DNA of 64,000 nucleotides from Prevotella sp. (GCA_022486815.1 JAKVJW010000012.1:1-64000), one strand, 5' to 3'; counted from the first letter of the stretch, positions 35,472 to 44,820 are shown. Numbers and translations are program-made. The notes: generated by a model from the sequence alone, not told the origin.

Positions 35472-36509
35472 ATGATGTATCATATTCAAATTTCGGGGCG
35501 GACGCTCCATTTTAAGCAACCGGCGGGGACCTCACGCGGTGTATATACGGTACGAAAAAGTTACTTTCTTACGCTTACTTCTGATAATCGTCCGGGAGTG
35601 AAAGGAATAGGAGAATGTGCTACATTGCCAGACTTGTCTTGTGATGCTAGTCCGCAATATGAACGTACCTTGCAACATATCTGTATGATGGTGGAGCAGT
35701 TGGGTAAGATTCCTTTCGAGATGTTACGTCCCTATCCGTCTATCCTTTTTGGTCTTGAGACAGCCTTTGTACAATTTCAGGCGGGTGGATCTACAGCCCT
35801 TTTCGATACACCTTTTGCTCGTGGTGAAGAGGGGATTCCCATCAATGGACTGGTATGGATGGGAACTTTCGAGGAGATGCTCAGGCGCCTTGAGGAGAAG
35901 TTGAATCAGGGCTTCCACTGTGTAAAACTGAAGATTGGAGCCATTGATTTTGATCATGAACTGGAGTTGGTCAAGCATATACGGGAACGTTTTTCGAAGT
36001 CAGATATAGAATTGCGTGTAGATGCCAATGGTGGCTTTACTCCTGAGAATGCTTTGCAGCGTATGGAACAGCTTGCCGAATACGATATTCATTCGATAGA
36101 ACAACCTATCAAGCAGCATCAGTGGAAAGAAATGGCACGTCTGTGCAAGGAATCACCACTTCCCATTGCTCTTGATGAAGAGTTGATCGGGGTGAATATG
36201 AAAGGGATGAAGGAGGAACTTCTGGATACGGTCCGTCCTGCTTATCTGGTTTTGAAACCCAGTCTCCATGGTGGAATGGCAGGCTGCAAAGAATGGATAG
36301 GGATGGCTCGGCAGCGTCATATCGGGAGTTGGATTACTTCAGCGTTGGAAAGTAATGTAGGACTAAATGCGGTTTCGCATTTTGCAGCACATATCTACGG
36401 TCCTCACATTACCTTCCCGCAGGGACTCGGTACAGGTTTGCTTTTTACCGATAATATTCCGATGCCTCTGAAAGTAGAAGGTGATCAACTTTGGTATAAA
36501 GAGGAATAA
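35472..36509 (+). CDS. menC: o-Succinylbenzoate synthase
   Basis: Enolase-superfamily dehydratase that converts SHCHC to o-succinylbenzoate. In 345 residues the catalytic KxK is VKLKIG and the metal ligands follow in order: LRVDANGGF (Asp), SIEQPI (Glu) and IALDEELIG (Asp/Glu). A later lysine, LVLKPSLHGG, completes the site. The start may be this ATG or the next codon, also ATG. It is followed by a 413-bp gap with the large repeat array before menE, so menE may be transcribed separately. Confidence 0.93.
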   Translation: MMYHIQISGRTLHFKQPAGTSRGVYTVRKSYFLTLTSDNRPGVKGIGECATLPDLSCDASPQYERTLQHICMMVEQLGKIPFEMLRPYPSILFGLETAFVQFQAGGSTALFDTPFARGEEGIPINGLVWMGTFEEMLRRLEEKLNQGFHCVKLKIGAIDFDHELELVKHIRERFSKSDIELRVDANGGFTPENALQRMEQLAEYDIHSIEQPIKQHQWKEMARLCKESPLPIALDEELIGVNMKGMKEELLDTVRPAYLVLKPSLHGGMAGCKEWIGMARQRHIGSWITSALESNVGLNAVSHFAAHIYGPHITFPQGLGTGLLFTDNIPMPLKVEGDQLWYKEE

Positions 36510-36922
36510 CCCATTGGTGGAATTAAACATGAAGGAAGAAATGGGGCAAGAAGTCATATATATATGATTTTCAGTCACTCATTCAGTCTATTCTTTAAAA
36601 TATCACTATCCGAAATTACCATGCTGTGGTACGTGATAACTTGATAATTAGTTTACCAGTACTATGGTTATGGACTTACCAATTAGCGGTAACGTGTTTT
36701 CCAGACTATGGTAACGTGGTTTCCAGACTATGGTAATGGGCTTTCCAGACTATGGTAATGGTTTTTCCAATACTATGGTAATGGTTTTTCCAGTACTAAG
36801 GTAATGGGCTTTCCAGTACTATGGTAAAGGGGTTACCAGTACTATGGTAAATTAATTCCGCCAACAGGTAGGAATAATAGTATTGGCTTTTTAAGATGAG
36901 ATTATAGAATAGAAGGGTTCAA
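36510..36922 (+). other. 413-bp intergenic region holding repeat array 2
   Basis: Between menC and menE, on the plus strand. The first 145 bp hold no clear gene or terminator. 36656-36850 is a nine-unit repeat array, listed separately. The remaining 72 bp lead to the menE ATG and contain no good TAnnTTTG element. Confidence 0.7.
36656..36850 (+). repeat. Nine-unit array of CCAGTACTATGGTAA repeats (array 2)
   Basis: Cores start at 36656, 36679, 36701, 36723, 36745, 36767, 36790, 36813 and 36836. Each is 14-15 bp (consensus CCAGTACTATGGTAA; a CCAGACTATGGTAA form at 36701, 36723 and 36745; a divergent CCAATTAGCGGTAA at 36679) and every spacer is exactly 8 bp, commonly TGGGCTTT or TGGTTTTT. Period is 22-23 bp, about two helical turns. 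Where the preceding spacer ends in TTA, the unit becomes a dyad TTACCA-N6-TGGTAA. The same repeat occurs as array 1 at 17242-17325. Spacers are far too short for CRISPR. Confidence 0.92.
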
Positions 36923-38080
36923 ATGACTGTTGAGGAATTTTTAGTTGATTGGAATAATACCTGTCCGCAACTTCTGGTTCATACCAGTGGTTCTACAGGA
37001 AAGCCGAAGCCGATGTGGGTGTCGAAAAGGAAGATGTTGAATAGTGCCCGTATCACTTGTAATTTTCTTGGACTTCAATCTGGTAATACAGCTTTGCTCT
37101 GTATGAAACTTGATTATATCGCCGGGAAGATGGTCGTGGTGAGAAGCATAGAAAGAAATTTGAAACTGATGAGTGTTATCCCTTGTGGACATCCTCTTGC
37201 TGCTTTGTTACGAGGTGACTATACGGTATGGCAAAGCCCTACGGTCTCACATGATGAATCTTTTTACATTCAGAGAAACCCGTCCTTATCTTTTGGTGAG
37301 GGTTTGCCTTTTCTTAAATCTTCTCTCCGTAAAGTACCTGCTCGTTTATCACAAAAGTCCTCTTGTATTGCTCCGGTTTTTGCAGCTATGGTACCTTTAC
37401 AAGTTTATGATTCCCTTCAGGTTCCCGAAGAAGCAGCAATCCTTCGTCAGGTTAAGCATCTTATTATCGGCGGGGGAAGTGTAGATGATGCTTTAGAGAA
37501 ACAACTGGCGGATTTTCCTAATGCAGTGTGGAGTACATACGGCATGACGGAAACATTGTCACATATTGCCCTCCGCCGGTTAAACGGGCCTGAGGCCAGT
37601 GAATGGTATACACCTTTTGAAAGTGTTGAGGTCAGTAGAAATGCTGAGGGATGTCTCGTTATCGATGCTCCATTGGTGCATGAGGGAAAATTAGTCACTA
37701 ATGACCGGGTGCAATTCCGTTCCATATCTCTGGATGGAAAGGATAGACGTACGCAGTTTCGTATCCTTGGCAGAAAGGATAATGTCATAGACAGTGGTGG
37801 AATAAAGATTCAGATAGAGGAGGTGGAGAAAGTATTGAAGTCTGTTCTTGATCTTCCTTATCTTATCACGAAGCGTCCTGATGAAAAATTTGGTGAGATT
37901 GTCGTTCTCTTAACAGAACAGTCTGACTTACATGCTGTGAAGACTTGTTGTGAACGTATCCTGCCTCGTTACTGGCAACCCCGGTTATACCTTCATGTGA
38001 ATCATATCCCTCTTACCGAAACAGGTAAACCGGCGCGAGCAGAGGCAGAAAAAATAGCTTTGACAGGAACTCGAGAATGA
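36923..38080 (+). CDS. menE: o-Succinylbenzoate-CoA ligase (short MenE)
   Basis: Adenylate-forming enzyme that activates o-succinylbenzoate to its CoA ester for MenB. The 385-residue protein begins just before the P-loop VHTSGSTGKPKPM, so the first 100 or so residues of a standard AMP-binding domain are missing, as is usual for Bacteroidetes MenE. Other landmarks are HLIIGGGSVDD, WSTYGMTETLSHIA (A5 motif), FRILGRKDNVIDSGGIKI (A8 hinge) and LTETGKPARAE (A10 lysine). It is the last men gene of the cluster and converges on aroB. Confidence 0.93.
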   Translation: MTVEEFLVDWNNTCPQLLVHTSGSTGKPKPMWVSKRKMLNSARITCNFLGLQSGNTALLCMKLDYIAGKMVVVRSIERNLKLMSVIPCGHPLAALLRGDYTVWQSPTVSHDESFYIQRNPSLSFGEGLPFLKSSLRKVPARLSQKSSCIAPVFAAMVPLQVYDSLQVPEEAAILRQVKHLIIGGGSVDDALEKQLADFPNAVWSTYGMTETLSHIALRRLNGPEASEWYTPFESVEVSRNAEGCLVIDAPLVHEGKLVTNDRVQFRSISLDGKDRRTQFRILGRKDNVIDSGGIKIQIEEVEKVLKSVLDLPYLITKRPDEKFGEIVVLLTEQSDLHAVKTCCERILPRYWQPRLYLHVNHIPLTETGKPARAEAEKIALTGTRE

Positions 38081-38119
38081 TTAAACGGTTTAGTCCCAAA
38101 TCAGATGTTCTGGTAACCC

Positions 38120-39166
38120 TTAACCTTCTCTGAAAAAGTCCAGAACCTCCTTGATTTCTTCTTCGCTGATAGTCTGGTTGATATGGATATCACCGATATC
38201 TCCAAGTAGAGTTACATTAATATCATTACCTAAATTCTTCTTATCATGATGCATCATTTGGATTAATTCAGGATAATCCTCACATGTAATAGGGAGAGTG
38301 CCATAGTAATCCCTGATGAAACTGACGGTCTGATGCATTTTCTCAGTAGGGAAGTGCATTCTCAAACAACTTAGATAGAGCTCGCAGATTAATCCGTAGG
38401 CTACGGCATAGCCGTGAAGAATAGGCTTGCGCTTCAGGCTCCAGGACTCAAAGGCATGACCGAAGGTATGACCGAAATTAAGTGCTTTACGGATTCCTTT
38501 TTCATACGGATCGTTTTTGACAATACGCTCTTTGACCCTTATAGAGTCAGTCAACATGGATTGAAGTTTTTTCAAGTCTGGATGTGTCAGATCAAACTTC
38601 AGAAGTTCGGCCCACATATTTTCATTGGAGATTAATCCATGTTTCAACATCTCTCCGTAACCGCTTCGTATATTTGATTCATCAAGTGTCTTCAGAAAAA
38701 AGGTGTCCAGAATGACAAATCTGGAATCATTGAATACTCCTATTTCATTCTTGAATCCGTTAAAATTGATGCCCGTTTTACCGCCTACAGAGGCGTCCAC
38801 CATAGCCAGCAGTGTGGTTGGGATATTGATAAAGTTTAATCCTCTTTTAAAAGTCGAAGCTGCGAACCCGCCCAAGTCTGTGACCATGCCTCCGCCAAGG
38901 TTGATAAGAAGTGAGTGTCTGGTAGCCCCTTTATCTCCTAATGCCTTCCATACTTTTACAAGAGTAGCAAGGTTCTTGTGGGTATCAGATACACCGATGG
39001 TAATAGTCTGAGCATGCTTCAAACTAAGGAGAGGCTTGATCTGAGGCCAGCATTTTTCTTTTGTCGTTTCGTCTGTCAGTACAAATATCTTGTCGTGCTC
39101 ACATTCCGAAATAACAGTTGCAAGTTCTATCTTAAAATGCTGTGATAGTATGATTCTCTGTTCCAT
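38120..39166 (-). CDS. aroB: 3-dehydroquinate synthase
   Basis: Second step of the shikimate pathway, DAHP to 3-dehydroquinate, and so the supply of chorismate to menF as well. The 348-residue protein has LINLGGGMVTDLGGFAASTFKRG (NAD loop; the run is longer than quoted elsewhere), PTTLLAMVDASVGGKTG, KHGLI and NFGHTFGHAFE (zinc ligands). I chose the ATG at 39166 (MEQRIILSQ). A TTG-started frame to 39199 would begin inside the promoter element TATATTTG (minus strand, 39197-39204). Confidence 0.95.
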   Translation of the reverse strand: MEQRIILSQHFKIELATVISECEHDKIFVLTDETTKEKCWPQIKPLLSLKHAQTITIGVSDTHKNLATLVKVWKALGDKGATRHSLLINLGGGMVTDLGGFAASTFKRGLNFINIPTTLLAMVDASVGGKTGINFNGFKNEIGVFNDSRFVILDTFFLKTLDESNIRSGYGEMLKHGLISNENMWAELLKFDLTHPDLKKLQSMLTDSIRVKERIVKNDPYEKGIRKALNFGHTFGHAFESWSLKRKPILHGYAVAYGLICELYLSCLRMHFPTEKMHQTVSFIRDYYGTLPITCEDYPELIQMMHHDKKNLGNDINVTLLGDIGDIHINQTISEEEIKEVLDFFREG

Positions 39167-39327
39167 AATTAGGATTAAAGTAAACTTTTCTAATGGCAAA
39201 TATAGATAATTTTAGCGAAAAATCGATAAAAAGATAATTATTTTTTAAGGTTTCAATTAAACGAGTTGAACAAACCAACGTCTAAGGATAGTAACGATAA
39301 AAAAGTAATTATTAAAATTATAGACTA

Positions 39328-42294
39328 ATGAGAAGATTATTTCTCCTGCTGTTTCTGATCAGCTTGTCGGTCACTTCTTTTGCACAAGATCGTTTGATTT
39401 CCGGCTTGATTGAGGACCGAAGTTCCAGGAATCCTGTGGAACAAGCAACGGTTCAATTGTTGAAAATGGACAGTACGTATGTCGGTGGTGCCCTTTCTAA
39501 TGAGAAGGGACTTTTCCATCTGACTGTGCCACAGGATGGTAAGTATCTGTTAAAGATTTCCTGTATCGGGTATCGTCCAAGTATTAAGAGAATCATCATC
39601 CAAGACAGTAAAAATCTTGCGATGGGGAAGATCCTTCTTAGTGTTGACGCAATCATGCTGAAGGAAGCTACAGTTGTCGGGCATGCAGCTCAGGTGGTGG
39701 TTAAGGCGGACACCTTTGTCTATAATTCTGCGGCTTATCGTACACCGGAAGGTTCAGTAGTTGAGGAACTTGTCAAAAAACTTCCCGGAGCGCAGATCAG
39801 TGATGATGGAACAATTACGATTAATGGGAAAACTGTGAAGAAAATTCTCGTTGACGGAAAAGAATTTATGACCGGCGATACTAAAACGGCACTGAAGAAT
39901 CTGCCGACTTCCATAGTAGATAAGATTAAAACTTACGATGAAAAGAGTGATCTGGCCAGGGTTACAGGTATAGATGACGGAAATGAACAGACTGTACTGG
40001 ATTTCGGACTAAAAAAGGGAATGCATCAAGGACAGTTTTCTAACGTCGACCTTTCATACGGTACACATGATCGTTATGCGGGAAGAATTATGGGAGCTTA
40101 CTTCAATTCGAAGAGCAGATTTATGCTTTTTTCCAATGCCAATAATGTAAATGACATGGGATTCCCTGGTGGCGGACGTGGCTTCTTCGGAGGTGGAAAG
40201 CAGGGACTGAATTCTACGAAGATGGTGGGTGGCAATTATAATTACGAGATAAAAAACAAGATTGTTATTGATGCCAGTTTGCGTTGGAACCATTCTGATG
40301 GCGATGTCATAACGAATACTTCCAGTGAAAACTTTGTCAGTAGAATAGGGGCTTTTTCTAATTCTCTTAACCAGAACTATACGCGTTCAAATAGTTGGAA
40401 CGGTAGGGCAAGACTGGAATGGAACCCTGATACGATGACGGATATTATGTTCCGCCCTTCTTTTACCTATTCTACGAATGACAGCCGGTCATCTTCCTCT
40501 TCTGCTTCTTATAATAAAGATCCTTATCAATATGTAGCAGACCCACTTTCTAAGGAAGATATCAAAAAACTGGCTAAGGATAGTTTGATGGTAAATACAC
40601 AGGACAACAATGGCATATCTTATAGTGATTCCAAAAATCTTTCGGGTATGTTACAATATAATCGGAAGTTGAATAGCAAGGGACGCAATTTTACGTTGCG
40701 GGTTGACGGAAGTGTCGGTAAAAGCGATTCCAAGAGTCTGACCAATAATGCGGTACATCTTTATATGATGAAGACTGCTCTTGGCCTGGATTCTACTTAC
40801 CAGACTAATCGGTATAATCTGATGCCGACAAAGAAAAGGAGTTATAGTTTGCAAACTACATATAGTGAACCGATTGCAAAGGCTACTTTCTTACAATTCA
40901 GTTATCAGTTTACCTATAATTATTCTCGTAGTGATCGTTCTACCTATGATTTCAGTCATCTGGAAAATGATATCTTTTCTGACATAAAACCAGTTTATCG
41001 TGGTTGGAACAGTTATCTTGATCTGTTGCCGAATCCGCTGGATACTTATTTGGACAAGGACCTAAGCCGTTATTCCGTATATCAGAACTATATCCATAAT
41101 TTTCAGTTGATGCTTCGGTTGATCCATAGTAAATACCAATTGAATGCGGGTATGATGATGCAACCACAGAAGACGAAGTATAAGCAGAATTATATGGGTG
41201 TGAGTGTGGATACGACTCGTACAGTAACTAATATTTCTCCGACACTTGATTTCCGTTATAAATTCTCTCCAATCAGTTATTTACGGATTAACTACAGGGG
41301 AACTTCTACACAACCTTCTATGTCTCAACTCCTTGACATTACCGATGACAGTGATCCGTTGAATATCTCGAAAGGTAATCCTGGTCTGAAACCTTCATTT
41401 ACAAATACACTTCGGTTTTTCTACAATAATTATGCCCAGAAACACCAACGGGCATTAATGACTTTCTTAAATTATTCGACAACGAGTAACAGTATCAGTA
41501 ATAAAGTGACGTATGATGAGACTACTGGTGGCCGTACTACCAAACCGGAAAATATTAATGGTAATTGGAGTACGATGGGTGCATTTATGTTCAATACGGC
41601 TGTTGATACAGCAGGATATTTCAGCGTAAATACATTTACTAACCTCAATTATAATCACTATGTAAGTTATTTAAGTCTGGACAAGAGCAGTGATTCTCAA
41701 AAGAATACTACGCGTACATTTACTATTGGTGAACGTTTAGGAGGTGATTTCCGTAACAGTTGGTTGGAGATTGGTCCTGACGGCTCTCTTAATTATACCC
41801 ATGCCCGTAATGAACTTCAGAAGCAGAGTAATATGGATACCTGGCAATTTGCTTATGGCGCGTCTGTCAATATAACTCTGCCATGGGGAATGAACATCGC
41901 TTCGGATATTCATGAGAATAGTCGAAGAGGGTATAGTGACGCTTCCATGAATACGAATGAACTGATATGGAATGCTCAGATCGGGCAGAGTTTTCTGGCG
42001 GGAAGTCCTTTGACTGTAACTTTGCAGTTCTATGATATTCTTCATAATGAGAGTAATCTTAGCCGAACGATCAATGCGATAATGAGAAGTGATACACAAT
42101 ATAACAGCATTAACAGTTATGCGATGTTGCACGTTATCTATCGGCTGAATGTCTTTGGAAATAGAAATTCGCGCCAGCAGATGCGTGGAATGAATCGTCC
42201 AAACTTTCATAATCCTCGTTTCAGAGGTACACCTCCTCCTAATGGTGGTGGTCATCACCATGGTCCAGGCGGTGGCTTTGGAGGGTTCATGTGA
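39328..42294 (+). CDS. TonB-dependent-receptor-like outer membrane beta-barrel protein
   Basis: A 988-residue outer membrane protein of the Bacteroidetes group with a carboxypeptidase-regulatory-like domain and an outer-membrane barrel (OMP_b-brl_3 type). Residues 1-19 are a signal peptide. About 22-105 is the regulatory-like beta-sandwich (LISGLIEDRSSRNPVEQATV). About 125-215 is plug-like (GSVVEELVKKLPGAQISDDG, ILVDGKEF). The rest alternates aromatic strands typical of a barrel. The tail is Gly/His/Pro-rich (GGGHHHGPGGGFGGFM). There is no SusD partner and the transported substrate is unknown. The gene stands alone, closed by a perfect terminator. Confidence 0.88.
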   Translation: MRRLFLLLFLISLSVTSFAQDRLISGLIEDRSSRNPVEQATVQLLKMDSTYVGGALSNEKGLFHLTVPQDGKYLLKISCIGYRPSIKRIIIQDSKNLAMGKILLSVDAIMLKEATVVGHAAQVVVKADTFVYNSAAYRTPEGSVVEELVKKLPGAQISDDGTITINGKTVKKILVDGKEFMTGDTKTALKNLPTSIVDKIKTYDEKSDLARVTGIDDGNEQTVLDFGLKKGMHQGQFSNVDLSYGTHDRYAGRIMGAYFNSKSRFMLFSNANNVNDMGFPGGGRGFFGGGKQGLNSTKMVGGNYNYEIKNKIVIDASLRWNHSDGDVITNTSSENFVSRIGAFSNSLNQNYTRSNSWNGRARLEWNPDTMTDIMFRPSFTYSTNDSRSSSSSASYNKDPYQYVADPLSKEDIKKLAKDSLMVNTQDNNGISYSDSKNLSGMLQYNRKLNSKGRNFTLRVDGSVGKSDSKSLTNNAVHLYMMKTALGLDSTYQTNRYNLMPTKKRSYSLQTTYSEPIAKATFLQFSYQFTYNYSRSDRSTYDFSHLENDIFSDIKPVYRGWNSYLDLLPNPLDTYLDKDLSRYSVYQNYIHNFQLMLRLIHSKYQLNAGMMMQPQKTKYKQNYMGVSVDTTRTVTNISPTLDFRYKFSPISYLRINYRGTSTQPSMSQLLDITDDSDPLNISKGNPGLKPSFTNTLRFFYNNYAQKHQRALMTFLNYSTTSNSISNKVTYDETTGGRTTKPENINGNWSTMGAFMFNTAVDTAGYFSVNTFTNLNYNHYVSYLSLDKSSDSQKNTTRTFTIGERLGGDFRNSWLEIGPDGSLNYTHARNELQKQSNMDTWQFAYGASVNITLPWGMNIASDIHENSRRGYSDASMNTNELIWNAQIGQSFLAGSPLTVTLQFYDILHNESNLSRTINAIMRSDTQYNSINSYAMLHVIYRLNVFGNRNSRQQMRGMNRPNFHNPRFRGTPPPNGGGHHHGPGGGFGGFM

Positions 42295-42311
42295 TTATGA
42301 TATGATAATAA

Positions 42312-42343
42312 AAAAGGCTGTCCATATTTTTGGACAGCCTTTT
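42312..42343. terminator. Bidirectional terminator between the barrel gene and purN
   Basis: AAAAGGCTGTCCA (42312-42324) and TGGACAGCCTTTT (42331-42343) form a perfect 13-bp stem with a 6-nt loop, U-rich in either direction. It separates convergent genes. Confidence 0.9.
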
Positions 42344-42369
42344 GATATTATATGAAGTTCAGATTCTGA

Positions 42370-42945
42370 TTAGTGCTTTTCTGCTTTTATGATTTTCTCA
42401 ATAACTTTCGGGAAATATTTGATTTCCAATATATGTTCTTTAGCGGCAATATCATTCGGCGTATCTTGTGGACTTAATGAGGTCTTGTATTGGGCAATGA
42501 CCTGTCCCTTGTCATATTGGCCGTTTACCCAATGAACGGTCATACCCGTTTCTTTTTCACCTGCGGCCTTAACAGCTTCATGAACATGATATCCCCACAT
42601 TCCCTTACCTCCAAACTTTGGAAGGAGGGCAGGGTGTATATTGATGATCTTTTGCGGATAAGCCTTAATCAGGAATTCAGGTATCAGAAGTAAGAAACCT
42701 GCTAATACAATGAAGTCGATATGGTATTTCTTCATGAGGTTAAGGAGTAAATCTTCTTGTATGAATTCGGCTTTAGGCAGGACTTCTGTTGGAATACCTG
42801 CCTTTTCAGCACGGACTAAGGCATAGGCATTTGCTTTGTTAGACAGCACAAGAGATATCTTGACTTCCGAAGAACGAGCAAAATAGTGAATGATATTTTC
42901 GCAGTTCGTTCCGTTTCCGGAAACGAAGATAGCTATGTGGGTCAT
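42370..42945 (-). CDS. purN: Phosphoribosylglycinamide formyltransferase
   Basis: Transfers a formyl group from 10-formyltetrahydrofolate to GAR, the third step of purine synthesis. The 191-residue protein has the N-terminal phosphate loop FVSGNGTNCENI. The catalytic block is IINIHPALLPKFGGKGMWG (Asn and His) and the catalytic Asp is in VNGQYDKGQVIAQ. Length is normal. It converges on the barrel gene and lies 73 bp after the S4-domain gene on the same strand. Confidence 0.96.
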   Translation of the reverse strand: MTHIAIFVSGNGTNCENIIHYFARSSEVKISLVLSNKANAYALVRAEKAGIPTEVLPKAEFIQEDLLLNLMKKYHIDFIVLAGFLLLIPEFLIKAYPQKIINIHPALLPKFGGKGMWGYHVHEAVKAAGEKETGMTVHWVNGQYDKGQVIAQYKTSLSPQDTPNDIAAKEHILEIKYFPKVIEKIIKAEKH

Positions 42946-43018
42946 AATCTTCTTTATAATCTTATTTGTTGTTCATAAAACAATTCTTATGTCTTCAGAA
43001 AGGAAGAAACTTTTTGTA

Positions 43019-43474
43019 TCAGAAGTTGTTGTGTTTCTTTTTCTCGTAGTCATTTCTTTCATTTTGCTCCGGTTCATCATCGTCAAAGCCAAATAAAGTT
43101 GGTTCAATAAAGGAATCCATATTCCGGCGGTCTTTCTTAGTAGGACGGCCTGTTCCACGAGCGCGATCAACGAAACCACTGATATGGCTCATTTTTAACA
43201 GTTCGTACTGTTTTGGATTGGTGACATTTTTGTATATACCTGGAAGCAGTTTCGCTCCAACTCTTTGTTCAATGCAATCGAGCACTTGAAAAGAATAAAT
43301 GATCGGTGGTTTTTTAACATCGATTATTTCTCCTTTTTTGATTAGATGTGATGGCTTGACCGGCATCCCCTTTATTGTGATACGGCCATTCTTGCAATTA
43401 TCTGCAGCCAAGGAACGAGTTTTGAATATCCGTGCTGCCCAAAGCCATTTATCAATCCGTGCTGTTTCTGCCAT
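43019..43474 (-). CDS. S4-domain RNA-binding protein (Hsp15/HslR-like)
   Basis: A 151-residue protein with an S4 RNA-binding domain at the N terminus (RIDKWLWAARIFKTRSLA, then CKNGRITIKGMPVKPSHLIKKGEII). This is the pattern of Hsp15, which in E. coli rescues 50S subunits carrying stalled nascent chains. The C-terminal part is charged (RGTGRPTKKDRRNMD, then an acidic stretch). Its start overlaps the pth stop by 23 bp, which suggests coupling and fits a shared theme of peptidyl-tRNA and stalled-ribosome rescue. Confidence 0.88.
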   Translation of the reverse strand: MAETARIDKWLWAARIFKTRSLAADNCKNGRITIKGMPVKPSHLIKKGEIIDVKKPPIIYSFQVLDCIEQRVGAKLLPGIYKNVTNPKQYELLKMSHISGFVDRARGTGRPTKKDRRNMDSFIEPTLFGFDDDEPEQNERNDYEKKKHNNF

Positions 43475-44045
43475 GTCCTTTTCCTAACCGGTTATAAGTG
43501 TTCATCGTTTCATTCAGTCCTTTGAGGATAAAACTATTGATGATCTCTATAGCTGTATGGATGCTTGGATCCAGAACTTTCATGTCTTCTTCATCATAAT
43601 GCCCAAGCACCCAGTCGATCTGTCCACCCCGATGAAATTCATTGCCTATGCCCATGCGGAGTCTAGCATAGTCCTGTCCGATAAGTTGCTGGATATGTCC
43701 CAGACCGTTATGCCCTCCGTTACTGCCATTACCTTTCAGTCTGAATTCTCCTAAAGGAAGATTCAAGTCATCACAGATGACAAGAAGCCTCTTCTGGTCA
43801 ACATTCTCTTTGTCTAGCCAATAGCGTACGGCATTACCACTGAGGTTCATAAAAGTTGAAGGTTTAAGCAGAATGACTTTCTTTCCTTTGAGAGTTGTTT
43901 CTGCGACAAAGCCATAACGTTTATCCTCAAAACAAATATTGGACGCTTTAGCGAAAGCGTCCAATATCATAAATCCTGTGTTGTGCCGGGTCCTGTCATA
44001 TTCTTTTCCAGGATTACCCAAACCACAAATCAAGTATTTGTCCAT
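43452..44045 (-). CDS. pth: Peptidyl-tRNA hydrolase
   Basis: Recycles tRNA from peptidyl-tRNA that drops off ribosomes. The 197-residue protein has YLICGLGNPGKEYDRTRHNTGF with the active-site Asn and His, KPSTFMNLSGNAV, VICDDLNLPLGEFRLK with the catalytic Asp, and GSNGGHNGL. Full length. It lies 100 bp after the L25 gene on the same strand, a common pairing, and overlaps the downstream S4-domain gene. Confidence 0.97.
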   Translation of the reverse strand: MDKYLICGLGNPGKEYDRTRHNTGFMILDAFAKASNICFEDKRYGFVAETTLKGKKVILLKPSTFMNLSGNAVRYWLDKENVDQKRLLVICDDLNLPLGEFRLKGNGSNGGHNGLGHIQQLIGQDYARLRMGIGNEFHRGGQIDWVLGHYDEEDMKVLDPSIHTAIEIINSFILKGLNETMNTYNRLGKGHGRNSTD

Positions 44046-44145
44046 GTGTCGATTTTTAACCTTACAGTCGAATGGCCGATAGGAAGAAAGTCCGGTGCGG
44101 TTAATTATTCATAACAGCGCCTTCATTTCAATTATCTTTTGCTGA

Positions 44146-44820
44146 CTATTTGGCCTTTTCTTCTTTTGCATCGGCTGGAGCAGCTTCACTGCTTGCAGCT
44201 GCATCAGCAGGAGCTGCTTCTTCGCTCGTGGCGGCAGCTGTTGTATCATCTGTTGTACTCTGACGAGTCATCTTCACAGAACAAACAACAACGTTCTTTC
44301 CTGTTGTAAGTTCGATATTGTCATAATGTAATTGCCCTACCTTGATACTCTTTCCCAATTCCAGTTTAGTTACATCTACGATCAGATGTTCTGGGATATT
44401 CTGATAGAGAGCTGTTACATTGATTTTGCGAATAGATATATTCATCCGACCACCATCACGGACACCAGGAGCAAGTCCTTTGAGTTCAATAGGAATACCG
44501 ATAGTGATAGGCTTCTTATCATTTACTTCGAGGAAGTCTACATGTAGTAATGTGTCTGAAACTGGATGAAATTGCAACTCTTTCAAGATTGCAGTATGCT
44601 GCTTGCCATCGATATTGATGCTTATTACATATATATGTGGCGTATATACGATTTTTCTCAACTCGCTCATTGGAGAAGCGAAAGCCATGGCGGTCGGCTG
44701 ACCGTTTTCTTTAGCTTCACCATAGATGTTGCAAGGTACGAGTCCTTGCTTACGAAGTTCTTTAGAAGCTTTCTTCCCAAGGTCTGTACGCTTCTGACCT
44801 GAAATAGTAATCTCTTTCAT
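44146..44820 (-). CDS. rplY: 50S ribosomal protein bL25 (Ctc/TL5 type)
   Basis: Binds 5S rRNA. The 224-residue protein is the long CTC form: the N-terminal L25 domain (about 1-95, with GQKRTDLGKKASKELRKQGLVPCNIYG), the C-terminal TL5 domain (about 96-185), and a low-complexity Ala/Glu/Asp/Ser tail (about 190-224) ending in lysines. It has its own promoter (44933-44963) and a leader of about 105 nt that could fold (AGGA/TCCT hairpin and GGGG/CCCC arms), possibly a ribosomal-protein leader. pth follows after 100 bp. Confidence 0.95.
   Translation of the reverse strand: MKEITISGQKRTDLGKKASKELRKQGLVPCNIYGEAKENGQPTAMAFASPMSELRKIVYTPHIYVISINIDGKQHTAILKELQFHPVSDTLLHVDFLEVNDKKPITIGIPIELKGLAPGVRDGGRMNISIRKINVTALYQNIPEHLIVDVTKLELGKSIKVGQLHYDNIELTTGKNVVVCSVKMTRQSTTDDTTAAATSEEAAPADAAASSEAAPADAKEEKAK

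Noticed and set aside
36656..36850. CRISPR array
   Set aside because: Cores are only 14-15 bp, spacers 8 bp and similar to each other, and there are no cas genes in the window.
42890..43096. 68-codon plus-strand ORF with membrane-like sequence
   Set aside because: It overlaps the well-supported purN and S4-domain genes on the other strand; the hydrophobic look comes from A/G-rich codons read in reverse.
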